From Pseudogracilibacillus auburnensis (lineage in GTDB: Bacteria > Bacillota > Bacilli > Bacillales > Amphibacillaceae), in the NCBI RefSeq assembly GCF_003201975.1, contig NZ_QJJQ01000027.1, positions 1 to 33,055 of the forward strand: DNA of 33,055 nucleotides, written 5' to 3'. This document shows, piece by piece, positions 16,580 through 25,371 of this stretch; positions within the stretch are counted from its first letter, which is position 1; each line of letters begins with the position of its first letter. The position numbers and the translations under genes were made by a program. The notes under the pieces are model-generated. The model did not search any database. It was not told the origin of the DNA and worked only from the letters and a program-made list of their open reading frames with translations.

Positions 16580-17725
16580 ATGATGGAACAATTAGAGAAA
16601 GTAGTTCAAGAGCAAGAGGATATTTTTCATAAAATCCAACATCATGAGCAAGTAATGTTTTGTAATGATCCGGAGACCGGCTTACGAGCAATCATTGCCA
16701 TTCATGATACAACCCTTGGTCCCGCACTTGGAGGGACCCGAATGTATCCATATGAATCAGTTGATGATGCACTTGAAGATGTTCTCCGATTATCGGAAGG
16801 AATGACTTACAAATGTGCAGCAGCAGATCTTGATTTTGGCGGGGGAAAAGCAGTCATTATTGGGGATCCTGCGAAAGATAAATCGCCAGCACTTTTTCGC
16901 GCCTTTGGTCAATATGTTGATTCCTTAAATGGGCGTTTTTTTACAGGAACAGATATGGGAACGACGATGGATGATTTTGTAGAAGCATTAAAAGAAACAG
17001 ATTATATCAATGGAATCCCTGAAAGTTATGGTGGTGGTGGCGATACATCGATCCCAACTGCCCAAGGTGTCGTTTACGCACTGGAAGCGACAAATCAATT
17101 TTTATTCGGACATAAAGAACTTGGTAGTAATACATATGCAATACAAGGACTCGGAAAAGTAGGCTTCAAAGTAGCAGAGCATTTACTTCAAGCAGGAGCA
17201 GATTTATTCGTGACTGATATAAACGAAGCGGTCATTCAAAAAATAAAACAAATAGGAGCTGAGCTAAACAGGACGGTTACGGCTGTCACTAGTGCAGATA
17301 TTTATTCAGTTCCAGCTCATATATTTATTCCTTGTGCGATGGGCGGAATAATCAATGAACAAACAGTTCAGGAGCTCCAGGTTAAAGCAATTGTCGGTTC
17401 GGCAAATAATCAATTGGCTTCGGAGAACTTGATCCATGTTCTACAGCAAAAAGGAATTTTATATGCACCTGATTATATCGTCAATGCAGGGGGTTTAATT
17501 CAAGTTGCGGATGAATTGTACGGTGCGAACAAAGAACGAGTGTTATTAAAAACAAAAGCAATCTATCACTCACTCCTTGAAATTTATGAAGAAGCAGAAC
17601 AATTGAATATAACGACGGTAGATGCCGCGTATCGTAAATGTAAAAAAACAATGGAGAAACAAAAACATCGTAATAATTTTTATGCATACGCTCGCCGTCC
17701 AAAATGGAATTTTCATGTTCGATAA
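16580..17725 (+). CDS. pdh: phenylalanine dehydrogenase
   Basis: 381 residues from the ATG at 16580, equal to the known Bacillaceae enzymes. It is an ELFV-family dehydrogenase that reversibly deaminates L-phenylalanine to phenylpyruvate with NAD+. Seen in the sequence: substrate and catalytic lysines in [16 protein letters not shown] (Lys78, Lys90), catalytic Asp in GTDMGT (Asp125), NAD motif GLGKVG, and [14 protein letters not shown] near the C-terminus. The segments [20 protein letters not shown] and RRPKWN at the C-terminus are as in L. sphaericus-type phenylalanine dehydrogenase rather than leucine dehydrogenase. GGGGGAAA precedes the two adjacent ATGs (16580, 16583); an in-frame TTG at 16520 has no site. 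It is the first gene of a four-gene operon. Confidence 0.9.
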   Translation: MMEQLEKVVQEQEDIFHKIQHHEQVMFCNDPETGLRAIIAIHDTTLGPALGGTRMYPYESVDDALEDVLRLSEGMTYKCAAADLDFGGGKAVIIGDPAKDKSPALFRAFGQYVDSLNGRFFTGTDMGTTMDDFVEALKETDYINGIPESYGGGGDTSIPTAQGVVYALEATNQFLFGHKELGSNTYAIQGLGKVGFKVAEHLLQAGADLFVTDINEAVIQKIKQIGAELNRTVTAVTSADIYSVPAHIFIPCAMGGIINEQTVQELQVKAIVGSANNQLASENLIHVLQQKGILYAPDYIVNAGGLIQVADELYGANKERVLLKTKAIYHSLLEIYEEAEQLNITTVDAAYRKCKKTMEKQKHRNNFYAYARRPKWNFHVR

Positions 17726-17745
17726 AAAAGAAAGGGTGAAACAAG

Positions 17746-18807
17746 ATGAAAGAAAAGTATCCTTTATTTGTCGTTGTTGACAGGACGGGGAAACTAGTTT
17801 CTGAAAGCTATCAATCTGAAATAACAGAAGAAAAAGTACAAAACTTTTATTATCATATGGTCAGAATTCGAACATTTGACCGAAAGAGTAGAGCGTTACA
17901 ACGACAAGGGAGAATTGGGACGTATGTGCCATTTGAAGGGCAAGAAGCGGCACAAGTTGGGAGTGCCCTTGCACTGGAAACAGAGGATTGGATGTTTCCG
18001 ACCTATCGTGATCATGGGGCAACATTAACATTTGGTGCCGATATGGATCGACTCCTTTTATATTGGAATGGTAGATTAGAAGGATGTGTGCCATCCTATA
18101 CAAAAAATATCTTTCCAATCGCCATTCCGATTGCAACTCAATTACCGAATGCAACGGGTGCTGCTATGGCGGAAGCTTATAAGGGAACGAAAAATGTTTC
18201 AATTGCTTATTTTGGTGATGGTGCAACTTCAGAAGGTGACTTTCATGAAGGAATTAATATTGCGAGTGTGTTTAAAGCACCTGTCGTCTTTTTTAACCAA
18301 AATAATGGCTACGCAATTTCAGTTCCAATTGAAAAACAAATGAACTCTAAAACAATTGCTCAAAAAGCGCAAGGCTATGGAATTCCGGGAATCCGGGTCG
18401 ATGGAATGGATGTGTTTGCTGTTCATCTTGCTGTCAAAGAAGCATGTGATCGGGCGCGACGCGGGGAAGGGCCAACATTAATTGAAGCAGTAACATGGCG
18501 TTTTGGACCACATACGACTGCAGATGACCCGACAAAATATCGTGACCAAGAAAAAACAGAGCAGATGCGAGAAGCACGTGATCCAATTACAAGGTTAGAA
18601 CGATTAATGAAAAAGTACGGATTTTGGAATGAAACATGGATCAAACAAATTGAAACAGAAATTGAAAATGAATTAAATGAAGCAATTGAACGTATGGAAA
18701 CGTTTCAACAACCTGATCCGGCTCATATGTTTGATTATGTTTTTGAACAACCGACTTGGACAATTCAAGAACAGAAAGAAGCACTCTTAGGAAGGGGAGG
18801 AGCTTAA
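17746..18807 (+). CDS. 2-oxo acid dehydrogenase E1 component, alpha subunit
   Basis: 353 residues. It holds the thiamine-diphosphate/Mg motif GDGATSEGDFHEG (GDG at 157-159) ending in NN (186-187), the phosphorylation-loop-like RFGPHTTADDPTKYR, and the conserved R-x-G-R-I-G-T-Y-V-P-x-x-G-Q-E-A block (about 53-68). It decarboxylates a 2-oxo acid with E1-beta and transfers the acyl group to E2 lipoate. It resembles both BkdA-alpha and PdhA, so substrate cannot be fixed by sequence reading. Being directly behind phenylalanine dehydrogenase suggests phenylpyruvate and/or branched 2-oxo acids (inference). It lies 20 nt after pdh and its TAA abuts the E1-beta ATG. Confidence 0.88.
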   Translation: MKEKYPLFVVVDRTGKLVSESYQSEITEEKVQNFYYHMVRIRTFDRKSRALQRQGRIGTYVPFEGQEAAQVGSALALETEDWMFPTYRDHGATLTFGADMDRLLLYWNGRLEGCVPSYTKNIFPIAIPIATQLPNATGAAMAEAYKGTKNVSIAYFGDGATSEGDFHEGINIASVFKAPVVFFNQNNGYAISVPIEKQMNSKTIAQKAQGYGIPGIRVDGMDVFAVHLAVKEACDRARRGEGPTLIEAVTWRFGPHTTADDPTKYRDQEKTEQMREARDPITRLERLMKKYGFWNETWIKQIETEIENELNEAIERMETFQQPDPAHMFDYVFEQPTWTIQEQKEALLGRGGA

Positions 18808-19830
18808 ATGGTCATGATCGATAACAGGCAACAATACCGTAAACAAACAGAGCAAAAATCATTTACACTTATTCAAGCAATTACGAACGGTTTAGAAACG
18901 ATGCTTGAAGCTGATGACAACGTATTATTACTTGGTGAAGATATAGGGGTAAATGGTGGTGTGTTTCGAGCAACAGATGGACTGCTTGAAAAGTTTGGTG
19001 AGAAGCGGGTAGTTGATACACCACTTAGTGAAGCAGGTTTTGTCGGAACGGCGGTCGGGATGGCTGTGAACGGCCTGAAACCTGTTGTTGAAATTCAATT
19101 TTTAGGTTTTATTTATCCAGCATTTGAGCAAATTGCAACACATGTTACGAGAACTCGTGCACGGACGATGGGACATTTTAATTTACCGATGGTTATTCGC
19201 GCACCATATGGAGCTGGAGTGCGATCACCAGAAATTCATTCCGATAGTATCGAGGCATTTTTTACCCATATGCCTGGAATTAAAGTGGTGTGCCCATCCA
19301 ATGCGTACGACGCAAAAGGATTGTTAATCACTTCCATTGAAGATCCAGATCCTGTTTTATTTTTAGAACCGATGCGTTTATATCGTGGAGAACGTAACGA
19401 TGTTCCACTTGATAAATATACGATCGAACTTGGGAAAGGAAGATACGTGGAAAGAGGCGATGATGTAACAGTGCTCGCTTGGGGAGCAATGATGCCAATT
19501 GTGGAGAAGGCTGTTGCCGAAATGAAAGCGAAGCAACTAACGTGTGATGTCATTGACCTACGCACATTATATCCACTCGATAAAGAGATTATTGCAGAAT
19601 CTGTTCAAAAAACGGGGCGGGCTGTCGTCGTTCATGAAGCACAAGCGACAGGCGGAGTCGGCAGTGAAGTCAGTTCGATCATTAATGATACGTCATTTTT
19701 ATATTTAAAAGCGCCAATTGAAAGGGTTACTGGATTCGATGTTCCCGTCCCATTATTTTCAATTGAAAATGACTATTTGCCAACATCAGAACGAGTAAAA
19801 AGAGCAATAGAAAAAGTAGTGTCATTTTAG
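18808..19830 (+). CDS. 2-oxo acid dehydrogenase E1 component, beta subunit
   Basis: 340 residues of transketolase-like pyrimidine-binding plus C-terminal transketolase domains. Visible blocks are LLGEDIGVNGGVFRATDGL, RVVDTPLSEAGFVGTAVGMA (with the glutamate region that activates ThDP), QFLGFIYPAFEQI, YGAGVRSPEIHSDSIEAFF and the C-terminal HEAQATGGVGSEV. It forms the alpha2-beta2 E1 heterotetramer with the preceding gene product. The ATG follows the E1-alpha stop with no gap and is preceded by AGGGGAGGAG inside the previous gene, so translation is coupled. Confidence 0.9.
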   Translation: MVMIDNRQQYRKQTEQKSFTLIQAITNGLETMLEADDNVLLLGEDIGVNGGVFRATDGLLEKFGEKRVVDTPLSEAGFVGTAVGMAVNGLKPVVEIQFLGFIYPAFEQIATHVTRTRARTMGHFNLPMVIRAPYGAGVRSPEIHSDSIEAFFTHMPGIKVVCPSNAYDAKGLLITSIEDPDPVLFLEPMRLYRGERNDVPLDKYTIELGKGRYVERGDDVTVLAWGAMMPIVEKAVAEMKAKQLTCDVIDLRTLYPLDKEIIAESVQKTGRAVVVHEAQATGGVGSEVSSIINDTSFLYLKAPIERVTGFDVPVPLFSIENDYLPTSERVKRAIEKVVSF

Positions 19831-19843
19831 GGGGGGATTGATA

Positions 19844-21049
19844 GTGGAGGTAAAATTTCATGACATTGGGGAAGGAATGACAGAGGGAGAAATTTTAAAT
19901 TACTTTGTAAAGATTGGTGATGAAGTTTCGGTTGATCAACCATTAGTTGAAATGCAAACAGATAAGATGGTTGCCGAAATTCCGTCCCCTGTCGCGGGAA
20001 AAGTGACTGCCATTCATTTTGAAACGGGTGAAACAATAACAGTAGGAACAACGATAATTGAAATCAGCGATGGAGAAAGTAAGCCTGAAAGTAAGCCTGA
20101 AAAGAAAGCTGTGAAAACAAATAGTGTAACAGAAACAACGAGCAATGTGTTCGTACCAACAAAGCGGATCAATCATGTAAAGGCTGCACCATTCACACGA
20201 AAAATTGCTCGAGAACTAGAGGTAGACATTGAACAAATTGTTGGAACAGGACCTAACGGACGTGTGACCGAAGAAGATGTATATCATTTTAGTAAAGGTT
20301 CTAATGCAAGCTCTACTATACAAGAGAAACTACCGGCTGAGAAGAAACAAGAAACAGAACCGGATTTAATTCCTTTTAAAGGAATCCGTAAACAAATAGC
20401 AAATAATTTAAGTTTCTCAGTTCGAACAATTCCACATGTGACCCATTTTGAAGAAATAGACGTAACGAAACTTTCCCAATATCGGAAAGAGCTAAAAGGG
20501 TTAGGAGAAAATATTTCAATCGTCGCTTTTTTCTTAAAAGCGCTCGCAATCTCATTAGGCGAACACCCAATATTCAACGCTGAATTGGACGAAGAAAAAT
20601 CAGTAATTCGCCAACATAAAATAGCCAATATTGGTCTTGCCACCGATACAAAATCAGGTTTATTAGTACCAGTTTTAAATAATGTGAACGGCAAATCATT
20701 ACGCACTATACATGCAGAAATGAAACAACTGACTGAAAAAGCACAAGTCGGAAAACTGTCAGCACAAGAAATGCAAAACGGAACTTTTACCATCAGTAAT
20801 GTCGGCCCACTAGGTGGTGTTGCAGCTACACCTATTATCAATCATCCCCAAACCGCGATTATGGCATTTCACAAAACAAAAAGAATTCCAGTTGTCATGG
20901 AAAAGGATGAAATCGTGATTCGGGACATGATGAATATATCGCTCTCATTTGATCATCGTATAGCAGATGGAGCTGATTCGGTCCGGTTTACGAATCGATT
21001 TGTCGAACTGATTGAAGATCCGAAAAAACTGATAATGGAGCTTATTTAA
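19844..21049 (+). CDS. 2-oxo acid dehydrogenase E2 (dihydrolipoyl acyltransferase)
   Basis: 401 residues. One N-terminal lipoyl domain (about 1-77) with the modified lysine in EMQTDKMVAEIP (Lys41); a charged Lys/Pro/Glu linker; an E3/E1-binding domain (about 112-148, KAAPFTRKIARELEVDIEQI); and the catalytic acyltransferase domain ending in SFDHRIADG (His371, Asp375). GTG at 19844 is preferred over the TTG two codons earlier because the G-run ribosome binding site (19831-19836) then has 7-nt spacing. No E3 gene follows; the operon ends at a strong terminator, so E3 must come from elsewhere in the genome. Confidence 0.9.
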   Translation: MEVKFHDIGEGMTEGEILNYFVKIGDEVSVDQPLVEMQTDKMVAEIPSPVAGKVTAIHFETGETITVGTTIIEISDGESKPESKPEKKAVKTNSVTETTSNVFVPTKRINHVKAAPFTRKIARELEVDIEQIVGTGPNGRVTEEDVYHFSKGSNASSTIQEKLPAEKKQETEPDLIPFKGIRKQIANNLSFSVRTIPHVTHFEEIDVTKLSQYRKELKGLGENISIVAFFLKALAISLGEHPIFNAELDEEKSVIRQHKIANIGLATDTKSGLLVPVLNNVNGKSLRTIHAEMKQLTEKAQVGKLSAQEMQNGTFTISNVGPLGGVAATPIINHPQTAIMAFHKTKRIPVVMEKDEIVIRDMMNISLSFDHRIADGADSVRFTNRFVELIEDPKKLIMELI

Positions 21050-21133
21050 TCAAATGGAAATCATGTATAACTAAATACTTCAACTATCTTTTCTAAGAGA
21101 AAATTTCATAAAAGGCGGAAAGATCAAAGCAAG

Positions 21134-21167
21134 AGAAAAGCTTGTATGTTTCGTTACAAGCTTTTCT
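21134..21167 (+). terminator. operon terminator after E2
   Basis: AGAAAAGCTTGTA (21134-21146) and TACAAGCTTTTCT (21155-21167) form a perfect 13-bp stem with an 8-nt loop, followed by TTT. The rest of 21168-21335 shows no gene or clear signal. Confidence 0.85.
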
Positions 21168-21335
21168 TTTACTCTGTGGAGCATCAGTCAAAATTGAATG
21201 ATTACCTTTCGCTTTGCTTCTGGTAAAGTCATCATCACTTACAGTACTGCCTTATTCCCCAAATTAATTTTGTAGTTTTATTAATTTCAACTTTATGAAA
21301 ATAAGTAGTTACTTCTGTACTTTCTGCAATCAGTA

Positions 21336-22829
21336 TTATTGTTCTATGTTAACAAAAACACTTTTTACTTCTGTATAATTAGCTAATCCGTAATCACCGC
21401 CCATTTCACGGCCAATCCCAGATTGCTTATAGCCTCCGAATGGCATTGTTTCCCACTCTAATCCGAAATCATTCAACCATACTGTACCAGCTCTCAATTT
21501 GCTTGCAATGTAATGCCCTTTTTTAATATCACTGGTCCAAACACTAGAAGCTAACCCATATTCACTATCGTTTGCACGTATAATCACTTCTTCAACTGTG
21601 TCAAAGACAAAAATGGACATAACAGGACCGAAAATTTCCTCACGTGCTATTGTCATATGGTCTTCAACGTCAGCAAAAATAGTAGGCTGTACAAAATAAC
21701 CTGTTTGACCCACTTTTTCTCCGCCAGCTACAAGTCTTGCCCCTTCATCTTTTCCTTTTTCAATATAGTTTAATACTGTTTGTAGTTGTTTTGCTGATAC
21801 TAACGGTCCCATTTCTGTATTTGGATCCATACCAGATCCAACCTTTAAAGCGTTCGCTCTTTCAGCTATTTTTGTAACGAAGTGATCATAAAGACTGCGA
21901 TGAACGAAAACTCGTGTACAAGCACTACAGTTTTGCCCATGATTGTACATTGTTCCATCAAATGTTCCTTGAATAGCTTCATCAATATCAGCATCTTCTA
22001 GAACGATTGCGGGAGATTTACCCCCTAATTCAAGCGTTATTCCTTTTATTTGGTCAGCCGCTTTTCTCATAACTTCTTTACCCACTACAGTTGAACCTGT
22101 AAATGCAACTTTATCTACATCGTTATGTGTTATTAATGCGTTTCCAGCTACGGAACCTGCTCCAGGTACAACATTTACAACTCCATCAGGGAATCCTGCT
22201 TCTTTGAAAAATTTTGCTGCATAAAGCAATGATAATGGAGTTTCACTTGCGGGTTTTATAACAACTGTACATCCAACTGCCAATGCAGATCCTAGTTTCC
22301 ATGCAGCCATTGCTAATGGGAAATTCCATGGGATAATTTGACCAACTACACCTACTGGCTCATGTACAATGTAATTTAAGTATTCTGGAGAAACTTGAAC
22401 TGTTTTTCCAGTTATTTTTGTTGCCCATCCAGCATAATATCTAAAATGTTGTACAGTGCCATCCACATCATCGGCTAAAGCAATATGGTATGGCTTTCCA
22501 TTGTCAAGTGCTTCAAGCTGAGCCAACTCTTCACGATTTTCTTCTAATAAATCAGCAAATTTATAAATAAGATGAGAACGTTCGGCTGCTGGCATTTTTG
22601 TCCATTCGCCTTCATCAAATGCTCTTCTGGCTGCAGCTACGGCAATGTCAATATCTTTTGGGTGTGCTTCACTTACTTCTGCGATCACCTTTTCTGTTGC
22701 AGGATCAAGTACGGTAAATGTTTCGCCACTCACTGCTGGTATGTACTCTCCATTAATATAAAGCCCTTTTACACCATCTTCTAAAAACTGCTTTACTTTT
22801 GGTTTTAAATCGTACTGAAGTGTCGTCAT
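21336..22829 (-). CDS. NAD(P)-dependent aldehyde dehydrogenase, probable 2-oxoglutarate semialdehyde dehydrogenase
   Basis: 497 residues, full-length class ALDH. Catalytic Cys301 is in GQNCSACT, the general base Glu267 in LELGGKSP, and Asn169 in PWNFPL; the NAD loop FTGST is at about 243-247. By general sequence it looks like DhaS-type ALDH. Placed last in a hydroxyproline operon, it most likely oxidises 2,5-dioxopentanoate (alpha-ketoglutarate semialdehyde), the product of the DapA-like deaminase, to 2-oxoglutarate (inference from pathway). The ATG has AGAGGGA about 8 nt upstream. A GC-rich hairpin separates it from the preceding gene. Confidence 0.88.
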   Translation of the reverse strand: MTTLQYDLKPKVKQFLEDGVKGLYINGEYIPAVSGETFTVLDPATEKVIAEVSEAHPKDIDIAVAAARRAFDEGEWTKMPAAERSHLIYKFADLLEENREELAQLEALDNGKPYHIALADDVDGTVQHFRYYAGWATKITGKTVQVSPEYLNYIVHEPVGVVGQIIPWNFPLAMAAWKLGSALAVGCTVVIKPASETPLSLLYAAKFFKEAGFPDGVVNVVPGAGSVAGNALITHNDVDKVAFTGSTVVGKEVMRKAADQIKGITLELGGKSPAIVLEDADIDEAIQGTFDGTMYNHGQNCSACTRVFVHRSLYDHFVTKIAERANALKVGSGMDPNTEMGPLVSAKQLQTVLNYIEKGKDEGARLVAGGEKVGQTGYFVQPTIFADVEDHMTIAREEIFGPVMSIFVFDTVEEVIIRANDSEYGLASSVWTSDIKKGHYIASKLRAGTVWLNDFGLEWETMPFGGYKQSGIGREMGGDYGLANYTEVKSVFVNIEQ

Positions 22830-22873
22830 TATATAATCCCTCTTTTATAAAAATTTACTTTACGGTATGTATT

Positions 22874-22904
22874 CATTCTCCCCCCAAAGACAGGGGGGAG
22901 AATG
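22874..22904 (-). terminator. 12-bp GC-rich intergenic hairpin inside the operon
   Basis: CATTCTCCCCCC (22874-22885) and GGGGGGAGAATG (22893-22904) pair perfectly around a 7-nt loop. No T-run follows on the minus strand, so it may be a partial terminator or an mRNA-stabilising or processing element between the deaminase and the aldehyde dehydrogenase. Confidence 0.55.
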
Positions 22905-22948
22905 ATACAAATGTGTTTTAAATGAAGTAAGTTAAAAATGGCCTATGA

Positions 22949-23845
22949 TTAAACTGTTTGCAGTGCACCAACGTTTTTCATAAGTTTCTTTAGTGTTGCA
23001 TCTTCTTCTTCGGTTAATGGTAAACGTGGTAACCTACATGGACCTCCTGCTAAACCTTTTAGTTCCATCGCTCTGTTTGTAATTTGGACATATTTCCCTG
23101 ATCCTTCAAGGAAATTACAGAGCGGGAGTAATTTATCATAAAGTGCCCAAGCTTCTTCCATTTCGTTGTTTTTAACATGATTATACATATCTGTAACTAA
23201 CTTTGGCGCAATATTACCGGATACAGAAATCCATCCTGTTGCACCGACAAGGAGAGATTCGATTGCTAAATCTTCAGATCCGCAAAAGACTTCAATAGAT
23301 CCTTTTCCTTGACGGGCAATATCTCTTGCCTTACCAATTTCCCCACTAGATTCTTTTATGTGTGTAATATTTTCTACGTCACGAGCTACTTTTAAAATTG
23401 TTTCCGTACTAATATTTACACCCGTTGTAAATGGGTTGTTGTAAATCATGACTGGGAATGAAACAGAGTTAGCAACTGCTTTAAAATGCTCATACACTTC
23501 ATTATCATTAGGATGGGCATAATAAGAATTAATGAGTAAAGAAGCGTCTGCTCCAGCACTTTCTGCTTGTTTTGTATATTCGATTGCGTCTTCTGTCGTT
23601 TCTGCTGCCGTCCCAACTACAAGTGGGATTCTACCATTCACTTGTTTTACTGCAATCTCTACTGCTTTAAATCTTTCTTCTTTCGTCATACTTACAAATT
23701 CACCTGTACTACCATTGATTGCTATACCAGCAACTCCTTCGTCAATGAAGTATTCGATATTATTTTTAAAACCTTCCCAATCAATTTCCTCTTGATTTAA
23801 CATGGGTGTAACTAATACTGGAAATACTCCTTCAAGTTTGACCAT
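22949..23845 (-). CDS. DapA-family lyase, probable 1-pyrroline-4-hydroxy-2-carboxylate deaminase
   Basis: 298 residues, a complete DHDPS/NAL-type TIM barrel. The Schiff-base lysine is Lys164 in HIKESSGE and the catalytic Tyr135 is in IYNNPFTTG; the pyruvate/oxo-acid site block INGSTGEF (43-50) is present. True dihydrodipicolinate synthase is unlikely here since the neighbours are all hydroxyproline-pathway genes. In that pathway a DapA-like enzyme removes ammonia and water from 1-pyrroline-4-hydroxy-2-carboxylate to give 2-oxoglutarate semialdehyde. The ATG has AGGGAGGAA about 7 nt upstream. It lies 32 nt downstream of the NhaC-type gene. Confidence 0.82.
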   Translation of the reverse strand: MVKLEGVFPVLVTPMLNQEEIDWEGFKNNIEYFIDEGVAGIAINGSTGEFVSMTKEERFKAVEIAVKQVNGRIPLVVGTAAETTEDAIEYTKQAESAGADASLLINSYYAHPNDNEVYEHFKAVANSVSFPVMIYNNPFTTGVNISTETILKVARDVENITHIKESSGEIGKARDIARQGKGSIEVFCGSEDLAIESLLVGATGWISVSGNIAPKLVTDMYNHVKNNEMEEAWALYDKLLPLCNFLEGSGKYVQITNRAMELKGLAGGPCRLPRLPLTEEEDATLKKLMKNVGALQTV

Positions 23846-23877
23846 TATAATTCCTCCCTATAATATATAAGTTAACC

Positions 23878-25284
23878 CTATACTGCTTTTTCTGAACTAG
23901 CATCTTGAGGGTCTACTTTCCAAATAAATTTATCACTAAATCCATAAATTAATGAAATAATAATTACTAAAAAGTTAAACCATAAAAATGGTAAATAATT
24001 CAAAGTCGCAACACCTAATGCAGAAGCCATAAATACTCCACCATCTGACCATGGAACCATCGGTGTAGTAACTGTTCCCCCAGCTTCTGTATTTCTCGAC
24101 AGCACTCGACGATCGATATGAAGTCGGTCGTAGTTTTCACCCGTGATTTTACTAGCTGTAATAAGGGATACGTATGCTGCTCCACCAAAGAAATTTCCAA
24201 AGAATCCACCCAGAAGGGTAGAGGCAGTTAATTTACCAGCATTTGTTGCCCATTTAGCAAGATAATCACCAATTGCCCGGAGAATACCAATCTTCTCCAT
24301 TAAGCCACCAACTCCAAGTGCAAAAATAATTAAAACAATGACATCTAACATAAAGACAATTCCGCCACGGTTTAATAGATTATCAATAAATTCAACACCT
24401 GAATCAATCGATGTTCCCGCATATAAAATGTTAATTGAATCTAAGATTGGGTATCCTTGAAATAAGAAAGCCCAAATAGATCCAAGTAGGGCACCGAATA
24501 AGATAACAGGAATGGACGGCATTTTCATCGCTAGTAACACGATAACAACGACGGCAGGGATAATCATATACCAACCGATATTAAAGTGCTCTTCAAGTGA
24601 AGACATTGTAGATGTTACACTAGAAAGATCTCCATCACCTTGATAGAAAATTCCTGTTATTGTAAATGCAATTCCCGCAATTATCCATGCCGGGAAACTA
24701 ACCGTTAACATCGATTTGATATGTTCTATAAGATCAACTTTGGAAAGCGAAGCAGTCATCACAGTTGTATCTGAAAGTGGAGATAATTTATCACCAACAT
24801 AACATCCTGAAATAACTGCACCTGCAACGAGTGGAAGTGGAAAACCAAAACTTGCACCTATTCCCATCATTGCAATTCCCGCTGTACCAGCAGAACCAAA
24901 AGATGTTCCTGTAGCCAAAGATGTTACTGTACAAATAATAAAGGCGGTTAATAAAAATACACTAGGTGAAATAACGGAAAGACCATAGTAAATAATTGAT
25001 GGAACTATCCCACCGGCAATCCAAGTACCGATTAACGCCCCAACGGAAATTAGAATTAACACAGCTTCTAAACCGTCAAAAATACCATTTAAAATACCTT
25101 GCTGCATTTCCCGATATTTATAACCTATTTTTAGACCAACTACCATAATTAAAAACCATGTTGTAAGCAATGCTAATTGAATAGAGATTTCAAATTTCAC
25201 AATGAAAAAAAACATCACAACAATAAAACCAACTAATACAAATAAAATTTCAATTGCATTAGGTAACCTTTTTTGATCTTCCAT
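23878..25284 (-). CDS. NhaC-family antiporter, likely hydroxyproline/proline transporter
   Basis: 468 residues with about 11-12 membrane segments. The NhaC-family motif VGDKLSPLSDTTVM (about 165-178) and TSFGSAGTAGIAMMGIG are clear, as is the second-half block NTEAGGTVTTPMVPWSDGG. NhaC-type proteins include Na+/H+ antiporters and substrate exchangers such as MleN (malate/lactate). Its position in the middle of a catabolic operon suggests it carries the pathway substrate (hydroxyproline or a peptide-derived amino acid) with Na+ or H+; this is inference. GGGGGGAG precedes the ATG by about 6 nt. Confidence 0.82.
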   Translation of the reverse strand: MEDQKRLPNAIEILFVLVGFIVVMFFFIVKFEISIQLALLTTWFLIMVVGLKIGYKYREMQQGILNGIFDGLEAVLILISVGALIGTWIAGGIVPSIIYYGLSVISPSVFLLTAFIICTVTSLATGTSFGSAGTAGIAMMGIGASFGFPLPLVAGAVISGCYVGDKLSPLSDTTVMTASLSKVDLIEHIKSMLTVSFPAWIIAGIAFTITGIFYQGDGDLSSVTSTMSSLEEHFNIGWYMIIPAVVVIVLLAMKMPSIPVILFGALLGSIWAFLFQGYPILDSINILYAGTSIDSGVEFIDNLLNRGGIVFMLDVIVLIIFALGVGGLMEKIGILRAIGDYLAKWATNAGKLTASTLLGGFFGNFFGGAAYVSLITASKITGENYDRLHIDRRVLSRNTEAGGTVTTPMVPWSDGGVFMASALGVATLNYLPFLWFNFLVIIISLIYGFSDKFIWKVDPQDASSEKAV

Positions 25285-25371
25285 GATACTCCCCCCGAAA
25301 ATTTAATATTTTAATAAAAATATTCGTGATGTTTATGTCATGGTGTACTTGTTTTCTATTCGCAGCTTCTA

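Noticed and set aside
16580-17725. Leucine dehydrogenase
   Set aside because: The N-terminal [20 protein letters not shown] region, the length of 381 and the RRPKWN end follow the phenylalanine dehydrogenase pattern.
22949-23845. Dihydrodipicolinate synthase (dapA) for lysine biosynthesis
   Set aside because: The fold and lysine fit, but every neighbour belongs to hydroxyproline breakdown, where a DapA-like deaminase is the expected enzyme.
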